DNA of 64,000 nucleotides from Zobellia galactanivorans (GCF_000973105.1 NC_015844.1:1794501-1858500), one strand, 5' to 3'; shown: positions 9,417 to 19,988, counted from the stretch's first letter. Notes: a model not told the origin generated them from the letters alone. Numbers and translations: made by a program.

Positions 9417-10238
9417 TTGACACGAACAAAAATAAATACCTATTCAAAGATTTCGGCCTTGGAAGATATCAAGATCGAGCCCTTCGACGTCAACAAGCGA
9501 TATACCAAACCGCACCGCCATAATAAATATATGGAGCTGGTCTATTTCAGTAAAGGCAGCGGTGTACACTACATGGATGAAACCGGCTACGCCATTGAAC
9601 CCCCCATAATTTTTATAATTAAGAAGGATGAAGTGCACCATTGGGAAATCGATACCCTGCCCGAAGGTTTCGTCATCATTATCAAGGAAGGTTTTATGGA
9701 AAAGACCTTGGATAAGCACATCAACCTACAACTAAGGCAGCTAGGAAACAAAAGGGTCATCAACCCTGCCTATGATTCGAGCATTCAGTCGCTCTTTGAA
9801 ATCGCCTCAAAAGAAATAAAGGAAAATTGTTCCAGCAGGGATGTTCTGGTAGAAGGGGTACTTAAGGCCCTTTTTTCTAAAATTCTGAACTATGTACAAA
9901 TTGATGAGGATCTATCTACCAATGATTTGGACGAACGTTTTTCCGAATTGCTTGAAAACAAATTAAAAAACGATGTGGCATATTATGCCTCACAATTGAA
10001 TACCACGGCGCAGAACCTTAACGCCTGGTGTAGAAAAAAACACGAAAAAACGGCCTCGGCGGTAATTGCCGAGCACATTATAAAAGAGGCCAAGCGTTTA
10101 CTCCTCTATACCGACCTCTCCGTTACCGAAATTGCGTACAACTTCGACTTTTCCGATGTTTCGCATTTTGTCAAATATTTTAAGCGCCATGACGGCCAAA
10201 CCCCGCTACAGTACAAAAAAGTAGCGATCGTACCTTAA
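9417..10238 (+). CDS. AraC-family transcriptional regulator
   Basis: This 273-residue protein has an N-terminal cupin-like sensing domain (about 20-150) and a C-terminal double helix-turn-helix (about 175-273), the second helix pair lying in VTEIAYNFDFSDVSHFVKYF. The start is TTG: the next in-frame ATG is at residue 39, inside the cupin. The gap before it (9186-9416) shows no other gene or clear hairpin. The TonB-type receptor gene starts 75 bases downstream on the same strand, so control of that receptor is likely (inference). Confidence 0.85.
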   Translation: MTRTKINTYSKISALEDIKIEPFDVNKRYTKPHRHNKYMELVYFSKGSGVHYMDETGYAIEPPIIFIIKKDEVHHWEIDTLPEGFVIIIKEGFMEKTLDKHINLQLRQLGNKRVINPAYDSSIQSLFEIASKEIKENCSSRDVLVEGVLKALFSKILNYVQIDEDLSTNDLDERFSELLENKLKNDVAYYASQLNTTAQNLNAWCRKKHEKTASAVIAEHIIKEAKRLLLYTDLSVTEIAYNFDFSDVSHFVKYFKRHDGQTPLQYKKVAIVP

Positions 10239-10313
10239 ATTTTTCAAACAGACCAGAATTCAATAGGGCTTAAGGGTAATTTCGACACCTAATTATTACC
10301 AAACCTATTGAAT

Positions 10314-12788
10314 ATGAAGTTTTATCATTTTTTACTGATGCTAATCGCCCTTGCCCCGCTATCGGTATCGGCACAAATTACAGGAAAAATAACGGACGGG
10401 GATAATGACTACCCATTGGAATATGCCACTGCGGCCCTCTTCGACCAAGAGAGCGGCGAACTGGTCACAGGGGTAATCACCAACCTCGATGGGGTCTTCA
10501 CCATCGACGAGGTTAAAAACGGCACCTACTACCTTGAAGCTTCCTTTATCGGCTTCGAAACCAAGACCATCAAAGATATTGTAGTGGAAAACAGGAAGGG
10601 AGCCGACCTCGGCACCATAGCCCTGACCATGGGCGGAACCCAACTGGAAGAGGTGGTGGTAAAGGGCGAACGGGCCACGATGATCAATAAAATAGACCGA
10701 CAGGTTTTTGACACCAAAAAATTTCAGAACAGCCTTGGGGGCAGTGCTACCGACGTGGTCAAGAACATACCTTCGGTAAGTGTTGACGGACAGGGCGAAA
10801 TCAGTGTTCGCGGAAGTACGGGTTTTGTGGTATTGCTCAACGGCAACCCGGTGCAGGGCAATGCTTCTACCTTGTTGAACCAGCTTCCGGCCAATGCCAT
10901 AGAGCGGGTGGAAGTGATTACGGCACCCTCGGCCAAATACGACCCCGAAGGAAAAGCGGGAATTTTGAACATTATTACCCGCAAAGGCGCCGCCGATGGC
11001 AGCTTTGCCCAAATAAACCTAAAAGGGGGACTTCCCTCCATTGAAACTTACGGAAACGATAAGGCGCACCAGCGCTACGGGGCCGATGCCACCTACAACA
11101 TTCGCAAAGGGGATTGGAACATCTCGATGGGGGCCAACTACCAACGTAACGACCTGGGCGGAAGACGTGAAGGCGATGTTTTCACCATTATAAACAACAC
11201 CCTTACGCAGTTTCCTTCCAGTGGAGAGCGCAGTTTTGACGAAATCAACTACAGTGGAAGGTTTACCGTAGACTATGCCCCAGACGATAAAAATGCGTAT
11301 TCATTGGGTTTTTACGGGGGGAAAAGAAAAAAAGACCGTCTAGCCGATATTGTGTATTACGACAACCACGGTATAAGCCCCGCGGTAGGAGGGGAACGAC
11401 TTTATACCTTTCAGTATTATAACCACAACCTCAGGACCCGAAAAAGTGATTTTGTATTGGGAAGCTTTGACTATTCCCACATTTTCGACAACACTTCAAA
11501 ACTATCGACCTCCTTCTTATACGAATACACCTTGTTGGGCGGTCCTACGGAAAGCGACAACTTGGGCGAGCCCGACAGAAATATCATATACCAGCAAGAG
11601 TACAACACCAACGACAACCCATTGAACGGTATTCGCCTATCGTTGGATTATGCCTGGAAACCCTTTGCCATAGGACAGCTCGAAACAGGCTACCAATACC
11701 GGAACCTCGATCATACGGGTGATTTCGTTTACGAAAGAAAAGATGATACTACCGGTGGGACATTTGAACTTGTTCCCGAGTTTTCAAGTGAAGTAGACCT
11801 TCAAAGAAGCATCCATTCGGGTTACGCACAATTGACGGGAGCAAAAGATAAATGGGAATATGCCGCAGGCGTACGGATTGAAGCTATGGACCGCGAACTT
11901 GACCTTCGTGACAAGCAAGGCCTTATCGATACGACCTATGCTTACGACTATGTAAAACCGTTTCCGTCCGCTTCGGTTCAATACACTTTTGAAAACAACA
12001 CAAAATTGAAGGCCGCCTACAGCAAAAGGGTTGAACGCACGACTACTTTTAAGATGAATCCATTTCCGGAACGTGAGCACTCTGAAACCTTAGAGCAAGG
12101 AGATCCCACCCTAAAACCCGAATTTATAGACTTGTTGGAAGTAGGTATAAGTAAAAACTTCGACGGTGGAAATTCGATTTTTGCAACGGCCTATTACCGC
12201 GACACCAAAAATCTGGTGAATAGGGTAAACACCATCTACAACGATACGATTCTAAACCGAATCTACTCTAATGTAGGCAAGGCCAAATCATTAGGATTGG
12301 AATTAGGCGCACAGCTAAAACCCACCAAAAACTGGTCGAATTTTATTGGGGCCAACCTCTACAATTATTCCATTGACGGCACCTACGACGGTCGGAACAT
12401 AGACAGTAGTTCTTTTGTTTACTCGATAAATGCGAATAGCACCTACGACTTTACCGAAACCACTTCCCTACAATTCACCTTTAACTATCTATCGGAACGG
12501 ATTACGGCACAAGGGGAAGATTCGCGTTTCTATTCGCCCAACCTGACCTTTAAAAAGTCGTTTCTCAACGACCGTCTAACGGCTACATTACAATGGCAAA
12601 ATATAGATATGGGCCTATTGGACACGAACGAACAACGTATTACGACCTACCGAGAAGGTGAGTTCTATACGACCACGAACTATGTATATGAAGTTGATAT
12701 GGTATTGTTGAACCTATCGTATAATTTCAATAAAAACAAGAATAAATCGAAATTCATTGATAGTGAATTCGGTAAGCAAGAATTCTAA
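10314..12788 (+). CDS. TonB-dependent receptor, outer membrane beta-barrel family with CarboxypepD-like N-domain
   Basis: This 824-residue protein has a signal peptide ending near residue 21 (SVSAQ), a CarboxypepD regulatory-like domain (about 22-105, around GKITDGDNDYPLEYATA), a plug domain (about 115-215) and a barrel of the outer-membrane-barrel-3 type ending in an aromatic residue. Such proteins import chelates, peptides or oligomers, and no SusD partner is present. A TTG codon two codons upstream is in frame, but ATG 10314 gives the better signal peptide. The preceding AraC gene is the likely regulator. The substrate is unknown. Confidence 0.85.
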   Translation: MKFYHFLLMLIALAPLSVSAQITGKITDGDNDYPLEYATAALFDQESGELVTGVITNLDGVFTIDEVKNGTYYLEASFIGFETKTIKDIVVENRKGADLGTIALTMGGTQLEEVVVKGERATMINKIDRQVFDTKKFQNSLGGSATDVVKNIPSVSVDGQGEISVRGSTGFVVLLNGNPVQGNASTLLNQLPANAIERVEVITAPSAKYDPEGKAGILNIITRKGAADGSFAQINLKGGLPSIETYGNDKAHQRYGADATYNIRKGDWNISMGANYQRNDLGGRREGDVFTIINNTLTQFPSSGERSFDEINYSGRFTVDYAPDDKNAYSLGFYGGKRKKDRLADIVYYDNHGISPAVGGERLYTFQYYNHNLRTRKSDFVLGSFDYSHIFDNTSKLSTSFLYEYTLLGGPTESDNLGEPDRNIIYQQEYNTNDNPLNGIRLSLDYAWKPFAIGQLETGYQYRNLDHTGDFVYERKDDTTGGTFELVPEFSSEVDLQRSIHSGYAQLTGAKDKWEYAAGVRIEAMDRELDLRDKQGLIDTTYAYDYVKPFPSASVQYTFENNTKLKAAYSKRVERTTTFKMNPFPEREHSETLEQGDPTLKPEFIDLLEVGISKNFDGGNSIFATAYYRDTKNLVNRVNTIYNDTILNRIYSNVGKAKSLGLELGAQLKPTKNWSNFIGANLYNYSIDGTYDGRNIDSSSFVYSINANSTYDFTETTSLQFTFNYLSERITAQGEDSRFYSPNLTFKKSFLNDRLTATLQWQNIDMGLLDTNEQRITTYREGEFYTTTNYVYEVDMVLLNLSYNFNKNKNKSKFIDSEFGKQEF

Positions 12789-12834
12789 CGATTAGTTGAT
12801 GTTTAGTACGAATCGGGTTTTCAACCCCAAACAA

Positions 12835-12871
12835 GAAAGCCCCAATGATTTTTAGTCGATTTGGGGCTTTC
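12835..12871. terminator. Hairpin between convergent receptor and arfB genes
   Basis: GAAAGCCCCAA (12835-12845) pairs perfectly with TTGGGGCTTTC (12861-12871) across a 15-base loop. It ends the plus-strand receptor gene and overlaps the last codons of the minus-strand arfB gene. The plus-strand side is followed by a pyrimidine-rich run. Confidence 0.6.
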
Positions 12872-13256
12872 CTCTATTTGTCTTTTTTTGGGCGTTCTTC
12901 TTTTTGTGCTTTAACCGCTTCTCAATGGAAGATCGAGACGGCTTTGTTTTGCGACGTTTCTTTTTGACCTTTAAGGCCTCTTCCATAAGGGTCAAAAAAC
13001 GGGCAATGGCCAGTTCCTTATTTCTGTGCTGACTTCGGGTTTCGTCGCATTGCATTTGCAAAACGCCATCTTTGGTAAGCCTATGTCCTATTTTTCTATA
13101 GATGCGCTCTTTCTCGGTAGTAGTAAGTCCATTAGAATCTTCAAGCGAAAAGCTAAGGTCTATTTTTGTCGACACCTTGTTTACATGTTGCCCTCCGGCA
13201 CCACTGCTGCGAACGGCCTTGAAATTTAACTCTTGTATCAGTTGGGCCTTGTTCAT
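12852..13256 (-). CDS. arfB: ArfB-type peptidyl-tRNA hydrolase (ribosome rescue)
   Basis: This 134-residue protein has the GGQ catalytic motif at 21-23 (SSGAGGQHVNKVSTKIDL), as in class I release factors, but it lacks codon-recognition domains and ends in a basic Lys/Arg-rich tail that inserts into the empty mRNA channel of stalled ribosomes. It hydrolyses peptidyl-tRNA on non-stop complexes. It lies 3 bases downstream of the ABC ATPase gene, so the two are probably cotranscribed. Confidence 0.92.
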   Translation of the reverse strand: MNKAQLIQELNFKAVRSSGAGGQHVNKVSTKIDLSFSLEDSNGLTTTEKERIYRKIGHRLTKDGVLQMQCDETRSQHRNKELAIARFLTLMEEALKVKKKRRKTKPSRSSIEKRLKHKKKNAQKKTNRGKPQID

Positions 13257-13259
13257 AAT

Positions 13260-14240
13260 TTAAGAATCGGCCATACGTTGGTTGATCGTTTCCAACGAAA
13301 GATTTAAAAAAATTACCTTGCCGACCTCTAGGGGCCTATCATGATGAAAATAGATGTCTTCACCTTCATAGATACCCACGATCATATAATGCCCTCCCAT
13401 ATAATAGGCTCCCTTTACCACACACTCCAAACCCGATTTTCCGGAAACCTTAAATTCGTGTGCATATACAATTATCCGCCTTTTGGTATCGGCATACGAT
13501 TTTACAATGTTTATAGGAATTTTATTGGCCTCGCCGAACAAGGAGGCCACATAAAGGTCTTTAGGATGCTCGTATAAGTTCTTAGGGCTATCCTTAGCCA
13601 CAATGAACCTATCTTTGAGTACGACTACCCTATCGGCAAACGGAAGCATGTCCATATGATCATGTGTAGCCGTGATTACGGTTATTTTTTGCCGCTTTAG
13701 GTAACCGAAAAGGTTGCGTCTTAAACTGTTCTTTCTAAAGTTATCGATATTACTAAAGGGCTCGTCTAAAAGGAGAACCTTGGGCTCTTGCGCCAACACA
13801 CGGGCCAAGGCGACACGTTGTTGTTGTCCACGACTTAACAACTTCACCTTGGTTTTGGCAAATTTGGTCATCTCGATCATCTCCAACAGCTCAAGGGTAC
13901 GTTCTTCAAGCTCCTCAGGCTCAAAAACCGACAAAAATTGACTAATATTTTCCTCTACCGTGGTAAAGGGCATTAAGTCAAAATCTTGAGAAAGGTACTT
14001 CATATACGGTTCGCCCGGCACCAGGTTATGGAGGGGGCCTAAAACTTGGGTATCGTTCCAGTAGACTTCGCCTACTTTAACATCCAACAGTCCGTAAATA
14101 ATTTTTAAAAGCGTACTCTTTCCGCAGCCACTTTCACCAATAATGGATACATGCTCTCCTTTGGCCACCTTAAGGTTGATATTCTCCAAAACGGGAATAT
14201 CGTCTACATAGCTAAAAGAAACATGATCTACTTGTAACAT
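13260..14240 (-). CDS. ABC transporter ATP-binding protein with TOBE-like C-terminal domain
   Basis: This 326-residue ATPase has Walker A GESGCGKST (35-43), signature LSRGQQQR, Walker B with LLLDEPFSNID, and the switch His in ATHDH. After the nucleotide-binding domain (about 1-235) comes a TOBE-like extension (about 245-320), as in importers of the PotA/FbpC/CysA type. No permease or binding protein lies nearby, so its partners must be encoded elsewhere. The substrate is not predictable; iron, molybdate or polyamine families share this layout. Confidence 0.85.
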   Translation of the reverse strand: MLQVDHVSFSYVDDIPVLENINLKVAKGEHVSIIGESGCGKSTLLKIIYGLLDVKVGEVYWNDTQVLGPLHNLVPGEPYMKYLSQDFDLMPFTTVEENISQFLSVFEPEELEERTLELLEMIEMTKFAKTKVKLLSRGQQQRVALARVLAQEPKVLLLDEPFSNIDNFRKNSLRRNLFGYLKRQKITVITATHDHMDMLPFADRVVVLKDRFIVAKDSPKNLYEHPKDLYVASLFGEANKIPINIVKSYADTKRRIIVYAHEFKVSGKSGLECVVKGAYYMGGHYMIVGIYEGEDIYFHHDRPLEVGKVIFLNLSLETINQRMADS

Positions 14241-14311
14241 ATCTTCATCTTCAATTGTCTCAACGACCTTCAGTCAAAAAAAATCTATTCTGTATTTTTG
14301 TTGGTTCCTAG

Positions 14312-16462
14312 CTATTTTACGTCTTTTCCGGCGTCCATCGGAAGTCTCTCGAATCCCATATTGTATAGGGTAAAGGCGAAAATATCGGCATACTGTTCAA
14401 TGGTCTTGCTTACCGGTGTTCCCGCACCATGGCCGGCATTGGTCTCGATTCGGATCAAGGTAGGGTTATCTCCAGCTTGTTTGGCCTGCAGTTCCGCGGC
14501 AAACTTAAAACTGTGGGCCGGTACCACACGATCATCGTGATCACCGGTAGTCACCAAGGTAGCCGGATAGGCCACCCCTTCCTTCACGTTATGAACGGGC
14601 GAATAGCCCTTTAAGTATTCGAACATCTCTTTACTCTCCTCCGACGTACCGTAATCATAGGCCCATCCCGCACCAGCGGTAAAGGTGTGATAGCGTAACA
14701 TATCCAAGACCCCTACGGCCGGCAAGGCCACCTTCATCAAGTCGGGTCTTTGGGTCATGGTAGCCCCAACAAGCAGTCCCCCGTTACTACCACCACGAAT
14801 GGCAAGGTATTCTGAAGAAGTATAGTCGTTCTCGATCAGGTATTCCCCAGCAGCAATAAAATCATCAAATACATTCTGCTTTTGCATTTTAGTACCGGCA
14901 TCGTGCCATTTTTTACCATACTCGCCACCTCCCCTTAAATTGGGCACGGCATATATCCCGCCCTGCTCCAGCCAAACGGCATTGGCGATACTGAAAGCAG
15001 GGGTTAGACTGATATTAAAGCCACCGTAACCATATAAGATGGTCGGATTTTTTCCGTTGCGTTGTAATCCCTTTTTATGGGTTATGATCATGGGTACCTT
15101 TGTACCATCCTTCGAAGTAAAAAACACCTGATTGGACTCATAGACGTCGGAATCGAAGTCGATATCAGGCTTCCAATACGAGGTATACTCGCCCGTTTCT
15201 ACATTGTATTTGTAGGATGAGCCCGGAATGATATAGTTCGTAAAGGAAAAATAAAACTCCTTATTTTCCTTCTTGCCCCCAAAACCGGAAGCACTCCCCA
15301 CCCCCGGAAGCTTCACCTCACGGATCAACCTACCGTCATAATCGTATTGAAATACTTTACTGATGGCATCAACCATATACTCGGCAAAGAAGTAGCCTCC
15401 GCCCGTACCGGCAGTAAGTACATTCTCCGTTTCAGGAATAAAATCTACCCAATTCCCTTCACCGGGATTTTCAGCATCAACGGTGACGATTTTTTTGTTC
15501 GGGGCCTTCCTATTGGTAACGATATAAAGTTTTGAGCCTTCATTCTCAATAATATAGTTATCGGAATCGGTATCCCCAACAATCGTAACCAGACCACTTT
15601 CAGGCTTTGAAAGGTCTTTAATGAACAACTTGTTACCAGAGGTCGATACCGAAGCCGTAATCACAAGGTAACGTTCATCTTCTGTTACCGAAGCACCAAT
15701 ATACCTATGTTTCTCAGCCGCTACTCCCCCATATACCAATTGATCTTCTTTTTGGGAAGTTCCCATTTTATGATAGTAGACCTTATGTTGGTCGGTCTTG
15801 GCCGAAAGCTCGCTCCCCTCGGGTTTATCGTAGCTCGAATAATAGAAACCCTCATTTCCTTTCCAGGAAATTCCGCTAAACTTGATATCGGTAAGGGTGT
15901 CTTCTACAACCTGCTTGCTTTCGGTGTCGATGACAATGGCCTTACGCCAATCACTACCGCCTTCTGAAATCAGATAGGCCGCTAGGGAACCGTCTTTAGT
16001 AAAACTTAATCCCGCAAGAGAGGTCGTTCCATCTTCTGAAAAAGTATTGGGGTCCAAGAAAACTTCCTCTTGCCCATCTTCTTTTTTTCGATACAGCACG
16101 TATTGGTTCTGCAAGCCGTTATTCTTATAGAAATAGGTATAGTCCCCTTCCTTGAACGGAGACCCCAGCTTTTCGTAATTCCATAGCTTTTCCAGTCTTT
16201 CCTTTAGGGCATTCCGAAAGGGAATTTTTTCCAAATAGCCGAAAGTCACTTCGTTTTGGGCCTTGACCCAAGCTCCGGTTTCTTCGCTCATATCATCTTC
16301 GAGCCAACGGTAGGGATCCGCTACGGAAGTTCCAAAATAGGTATCAACGGTTTCTGATGTATGGGTCTTTGGGTAATTCACGGTAATATGCTCTTTATTT
16401 GGTAATGATTTACAGGCCATAATAGCAGCTGCCCATGCTAAAAGTAAAAGATATTTCTTCAT
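14312..16462 (-). CDS. Prolyl oligopeptidase-family serine peptidase (S9), lipoprotein
   Basis: This 716-residue protein has a lipoprotein-type signal with Cys18 (AAIMAC), a seven-bladed propeller (about 90-460) and a C-terminal alpha/beta hydrolase. The triad residues are Ser in GGSNGG (near residue 560), Asp in GDHDDRVVP and His in NAGHGAG. It should cleave short proline-containing peptides in the periplasm. A longer in-frame start at 16525 exists, but ATG 16462 gives the signal peptide and leaves the asd terminator outside the gene. Confidence 0.92.
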   Translation of the reverse strand: MKKYLLLLAWAAAIMACKSLPNKEHITVNYPKTHTSETVDTYFGTSVADPYRWLEDDMSEETGAWVKAQNEVTFGYLEKIPFRNALKERLEKLWNYEKLGSPFKEGDYTYFYKNNGLQNQYVLYRKKEDGQEEVFLDPNTFSEDGTTSLAGLSFTKDGSLAAYLISEGGSDWRKAIVIDTESKQVVEDTLTDIKFSGISWKGNEGFYYSSYDKPEGSELSAKTDQHKVYYHKMGTSQKEDQLVYGGVAAEKHRYIGASVTEDERYLVITASVSTSGNKLFIKDLSKPESGLVTIVGDTDSDNYIIENEGSKLYIVTNRKAPNKKIVTVDAENPGEGNWVDFIPETENVLTAGTGGGYFFAEYMVDAISKVFQYDYDGRLIREVKLPGVGSASGFGGKKENKEFYFSFTNYIIPGSSYKYNVETGEYTSYWKPDIDFDSDVYESNQVFFTSKDGTKVPMIITHKKGLQRNGKNPTILYGYGGFNISLTPAFSIANAVWLEQGGIYAVPNLRGGGEYGKKWHDAGTKMQKQNVFDDFIAAGEYLIENDYTSSEYLAIRGGSNGGLLVGATMTQRPDLMKVALPAVGVLDMLRYHTFTAGAGWAYDYGTSEESKEMFEYLKGYSPVHNVKEGVAYPATLVTTGDHDDRVVPAHSFKFAAELQAKQAGDNPTLIRIETNAGHGAGTPVSKTIEQYADIFAFTLYNMGFERLPMDAGKDVK

Positions 16463-16498
16463 GCTTTGACGATTGAAATTCGCTAAAAGTACCATAAA

Positions 16499-16532
16499 AA
16501 AACCTATGCTGGCATTGCACAGCATAGGTTTT
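16499..16532 (-). terminator. Intrinsic terminator of asd
   Basis: AAAACCTATGCTG (16499-16511) pairs with CAGCATAGGTTTT (16520-16532). Read on the minus strand, the stem is followed by a T run, and it lies 29 bases after the asd stop. Confidence 0.8.
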
Positions 16533-16560
16533 AACTAAAAATTTAGAAAGTATATAATTT

Positions 16561-17550
16561 TTATACCAATTGGTTTTTCACCAGGTATTCAGCGATTTGA
16601 ACCGCATTGGTAGCCGCACCTTTTCGAAGGTTATCGGCAACGATCCACATATTCAAAGTATTTCGTTGCGACTCGTCCCTACGAAGACGCCCTACAAAAA
16701 CCTCATCTTTATCATGGGCGTAGATGGGCATCGGATAGGTGTTGGTATCAGGATTATCCTGTACGGTAACGCCTGGCGTATCGTTCAACAACCTTCTCAC
16801 ATCATTCAAGTCGAAATCGTTTTCAAACTCAACGTTTACCGATTCGGAGTGACCTCCGGCCGTAGGTATGCGCACTGCGGTAGCACTTATTGAAAAACTT
16901 CGGTCATCCAATATTTTTTGTGGCTCACGCGCCAATTTCATTTCTTCCTTAGTATATCCGTTTTCCAAGAAAACATCACAATGTGGCAAGGCATTTCGGT
17001 TGATAGGGTAAGGATAGGCCATTTCGCCCTGTACACCGGCCATTTCGTTCTCTAACTGACGTACCGCCTTTACGCCTGTCCCCGATACCGACTGGTATGT
17101 AGAGATAACGACGCGTTTCATCTTGTATTTCTTATGCAAGGGGGCCAAGGCCATTACCAATTGAATGGTTGAGCAGTTAGGGTTGGCAATGATCTTATCT
17201 TCTTTGGTCAGCTCGTTGGCATTGATTTCAGGAACCACCAATTTTTTGGTAGGGTCCATTCGCCAAGCAGAGGAGTTATCTACAACCGTAGTACCCACTT
17301 CGGCAAACTTGGGCGCCCATTCCAATGAAGTATCACCTCCAGCGGAAAAGATAGCAATATCAGGTTTTGCCGCTACTGCATCGGCCAAGCCTATAATAGC
17401 ATATTCTTTATCTTTATAAGAGAGTTTCTTTCCTACCGAACGCTCAGAAGCGACCAATAGCAATTCCGTAATGGGAAAATTACGTTCGCTCAACACTTTG
17501 AGCATCACCTCGCCTACCATACCGGTGGCACCTACAACGGCTACTTTCAT
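16561..17550 (-). CDS. asd: Aspartate-semialdehyde dehydrogenase
   Basis: This 329-residue enzyme reduces aspartyl-4-phosphate to aspartate semialdehyde with NADPH, leading to lysine, diaminopimelate, threonine and methionine. It shows the N-terminal nucleotide motif VGATGMVGE, catalytic Cys126 in ANPNCSTIQ, and the substrate and general-base His region GGHSESVNVE. A -7 box lies 21-28 bases upstream and a strong terminator follows, so it appears to be a single-gene unit. Confidence 0.96.
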   Translation of the reverse strand: MKVAVVGATGMVGEVMLKVLSERNFPITELLLVASERSVGKKLSYKDKEYAIIGLADAVAAKPDIAIFSAGGDTSLEWAPKFAEVGTTVVDNSSAWRMDPTKKLVVPEINANELTKEDKIIANPNCSTIQLVMALAPLHKKYKMKRVVISTYQSVSGTGVKAVRQLENEMAGVQGEMAYPYPINRNALPHCDVFLENGYTKEEMKLAREPQKILDDRSFSISATAVRIPTAGGHSESVNVEFENDFDLNDVRRLLNDTPGVTVQDNPDTNTYPMPIYAHDKDEVFVGRLRRDESQRNTLNMWIVADNLRKGAATNAVQIAEYLVKNQLV

Positions 17551-17570
17551 CTTTAATTAATTTAGAAGCA

Positions 17571-17578
17571 CAAATGTA
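17571..17578 (-). promoter_or_regulatory. -7 box of asd
   Basis: On the minus strand TACATTTG matches TAnnTTTG. A near-match CTTG lies about 20 bases further upstream at 17599-17602. Confidence 0.45.
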
Positions 17579-17667
17579 GTGCAAGCCTATTGACCTGACA
17601 AGCCTTTTAAACGGGTGTAATCATTATTTAACAAAATGTTACAAATTTAACATTGAAATAAAAAAAG

Positions 17668-17703
17668 AACCGTCAAAGAAGTTGCGAAGCTTCCGTGACG
17701 GTT
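17668..17703 (-). terminator. Intrinsic terminator of mscL
   Basis: AACCGTCA (17668-17675) pairs with TGACGGTT (17696-17703); on the minus strand the stem is followed by CTTTTTTATTT. It lies 54 bases after the mscL stop. Confidence 0.75.
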
Positions 17704-17756
17704 TTAAGATGAAACTGCAGTGCAGCGGTAGTCTGCCTTAAAAGGCGACCTTTATC

Positions 17757-18161
17757 TTATTGTTTTTTAAGCAAATCCCTGATTTCTATCAAAAGATCTT
17801 CTTGAGAAGGACCTGATGGTGCCGGTGCTGGAGCCGGAGCTTTCATTTTGTTATAGGCCTTAACGATAAGGAACATAACGAAACCTACGATCAACAAGTT
17901 AACGATAGTGTTGATCCATGCACCGTAACGGATTGCATTTTCAGGTACGAAGCCTGCTTCCCCTTCAACTCCTGAAGTTGGTGTAAGGATGTATTTCAGG
18001 TTGGCGAAATCAACACCTCCCGCAAACTCACCTACAATAGGCATTATGATATCATTGACAAACCCGTTTACCACAAGGCCAACGGCTCCTGCCATTATAA
18101 CGGCAACGGCAAACTCGATGACATTGCCGGTCATAATAAAATTCTTGAACTCCTTTAACAT
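17757..18161 (-). CDS. mscL: Large-conductance mechanosensitive channel
   Basis: This 134-residue protein forms the pentameric channel that vents solutes on hypo-osmotic shock. It has TM1 at about 14-45, rich in Gly and Ala (VIEFAVAVIMAGAVG), a periplasmic loop, TM2 at about 80-102, and a C-terminal amphipathic bundle helix that follows an Ala-Pro repeat linker. It is flanked by asd and alr on the same strand but has its own terminator. Confidence 0.96.
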   Translation of the reverse strand: MLKEFKNFIMTGNVIEFAVAVIMAGAVGLVVNGFVNDIIMPIVGEFAGGVDFANLKYILTPTSGVEGEAGFVPENAIRYGAWINTIVNLLIVGFVMFLIVKAYNKMKAPAPAPAPSGPSQEDLLIEIRDLLKKQ

Positions 18162-18244
18162 GATTGAATGTTTTTAATGGTTATATATTAGTGTTTTACA
18201 GTATGCAAATTAACAAAAAAAGAACCACTTGTAAATTCTGAAGG

Positions 18245-19357
18245 CTAATTTTTAATTTTTCTTTCCACACGCTGCGAAATGCCCGTAAGTATTTCATAGG
18301 AAATTGTCTTGGCCCCCATGGCAAATTCCTCTGCCGTAGGCCGTTCCCCAAATACCACCACCTCATCACCTTCTTGGCAATCGATTCCACTTACATCTAC
18401 CATAATCATATCCATACAGACATTGCCGATAATGGGAGCTTTATGCCCATTGATCGTTACATAGGCCTTTCCATTGCCATATTGCCTTCCTATACCATCG
18501 GCATGCCCAATGGGCAAAGTGGCCGTAACCACGTTCTCATCAGCCTTATACGCCCTATTGTAACCGATACTTTGACCCTTTTCAATCGTATGGATTTGCG
18601 AAATAACCGTCTTTAGCGTAGCTACGGGCTTAAGTTGCCTGTCTATACTGGCCTCGTTCCCGAAACCGTAAAGTCCGATTCCACTACGGACCATGTCATA
18701 CTGTGCCCTATCATAATTGATTATGCCGGAAGTATTCAACAAATGCAGTACAGGCCTTCTTTTCAACCTCGGTAAAAGTGCATGGGCAATACGCTCAAAC
18801 GAAGCGATCTGCTGTTCGGTAAACTCCCGCTCGTTCAAATCTTCGGAGGCCGCTAAATGCGATAATACCGAAACTACCTCTACCTCATCTCGCCCCTCCA
18901 AGACATGGGCCAATTCATCGACCTGGGCTTCGGAAAAGCCCAATCTGTTCAGTCCTGTATTGAATTTTACATGTATGGGATACCGCTTTAACCCTTGTTT
19001 TTGGGCAAACTGTAGAAAATCGGCCAGTATTTTTACCGAATAGATGTTGGGCTCAAGCTCATAGGCCAAGAGTCTATCAAAACTCACCGGTAATGGGTGT
19101 AGCACCAATATCGGAAGCCGTATGCCCGCCTCCCTTAAAACGATTCCCTCCTTTACATAGGCCACCGCAAGATAATCGGCACCCAGACTTTCAAGTTTTT
19201 TGGCGATGGCCACCGAATCGCTTCCGTAGGCAAAGGCTTTTACAACGCCTAAAAATTTGGTCGTATCCTTCAATCGCGACCTTAAAAACCTATAATTGTG
19301 TTCTAGCGCCGAAAGATCGATCTCCAACACCGTTTCACCCATTTTTGTCATCTGCAT
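18245..19357 (-). CDS. alr: Alanine racemase
   Basis: This 370-residue PLP enzyme makes D-alanine for peptidoglycan. The PLP lysine is K40 in VVKAFAYGSDS, and the catalytic Tyr of the C-terminal beta domain lies in SIGYNRAYK. The start overlaps the end of tdk. Both ATG 19357 and the fifth-codon-downstream ATG 19342 overlap tdk, and the latter (MGETVLEIDL) aligns better with typical N-termini. It is cotranscribed with tdk. Confidence 0.95.
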   Translation of the reverse strand: MQMTKMGETVLEIDLSALEHNYRFLRSRLKDTTKFLGVVKAFAYGSDSVAIAKKLESLGADYLAVAYVKEGIVLREAGIRLPILVLHPLPVSFDRLLAYELEPNIYSVKILADFLQFAQKQGLKRYPIHVKFNTGLNRLGFSEAQVDELAHVLEGRDEVEVVSVLSHLAASEDLNEREFTEQQIASFERIAHALLPRLKRRPVLHLLNTSGIINYDRAQYDMVRSGIGLYGFGNEASIDRQLKPVATLKTVISQIHTIEKGQSIGYNRAYKADENVVTATLPIGHADGIGRQYGNGKAYVTINGHKAPIIGNVCMDMIMVDVSGIDCQEGDEVVVFGERPTAEEFAMGAKTISYEILTGISQRVERKIKN

Positions 19358-19988
19358 CTTTGTTGCTTGAAGACACTTCTTCGCTATCTACGTTAAGGTG
19401 CTTTACCTTTTCCTTCAACCTTGCCTTGTAGTATGCCGCCCTGCTTAGGGGTTCATATTCTTCGGTTTCGCCCAGAAGTACCAGATTATCGTTACTTGAT
19501 TTTCGATAACTGTAATTTGCCAAATTTCCGGTTCGGGTGCATATGGCGTGCACCTTGGTCACATATTCTGCCGTGGCCATAAGGGCGGGCATAGGTCCAA
19601 AGGGGTTTCCCTTAAAATCCATATCCAGTCCGGCCACTACGACACGCACCCCCTTATTGGCCAAATCGTTACAGACCGTAACAATTTCATCATCGAAAAA
19701 TTGGGCCTCATCTATACCGATAACATCGCAAGTATCGCCCAAGATGCGAATGTTTGCCGCAGCCGGTACCGGTGTCGACCTAATTTCGTTCGCATCGTGG
19801 CTCACCACCATACTTTCATCGTAGCGATTATCTACGGTAGGCTTAAAGATTTCCACCTTTTGCTTGGCAAATTGGGCACGTTTTAGCCTACGTATAAGTT
19901 CTTCGGTCTTTCCTGAGAACATCGATCCGCAGATAACCTCTATCCAACCGAATTGTTCTTTATGATTAACAGTATTTTCGAGAAACAT
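19335..19988 (-). CDS. tdk: Thymidine kinase
   Basis: This 217-residue TK1-type kinase phosphorylates thymidine for salvage. It has P-loop GSMFSGKT (21-28), the catalytic DEAQFF motif and the thymidine-binding lasso. The structural zinc site of classical TK1 enzymes looks lost: the usual CxxC after the strand is CTRT here, and the second Cys pair is replaced by PLSRAAYY. It is first in a two-gene unit with alr (overlapping ends). Confidence 0.94.
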   Translation of the reverse strand: MFLENTVNHKEQFGWIEVICGSMFSGKTEELIRRLKRAQFAKQKVEIFKPTVDNRYDESMVVSHDANEIRSTPVPAAANIRILGDTCDVIGIDEAQFFDDEIVTVCNDLANKGVRVVVAGLDMDFKGNPFGPMPALMATAEYVTKVHAICTRTGNLANYSYRKSSNDNLVLLGETEEYEPLSRAAYYKARLKEKVKHLNVDSEEVSSSNKDADDKNG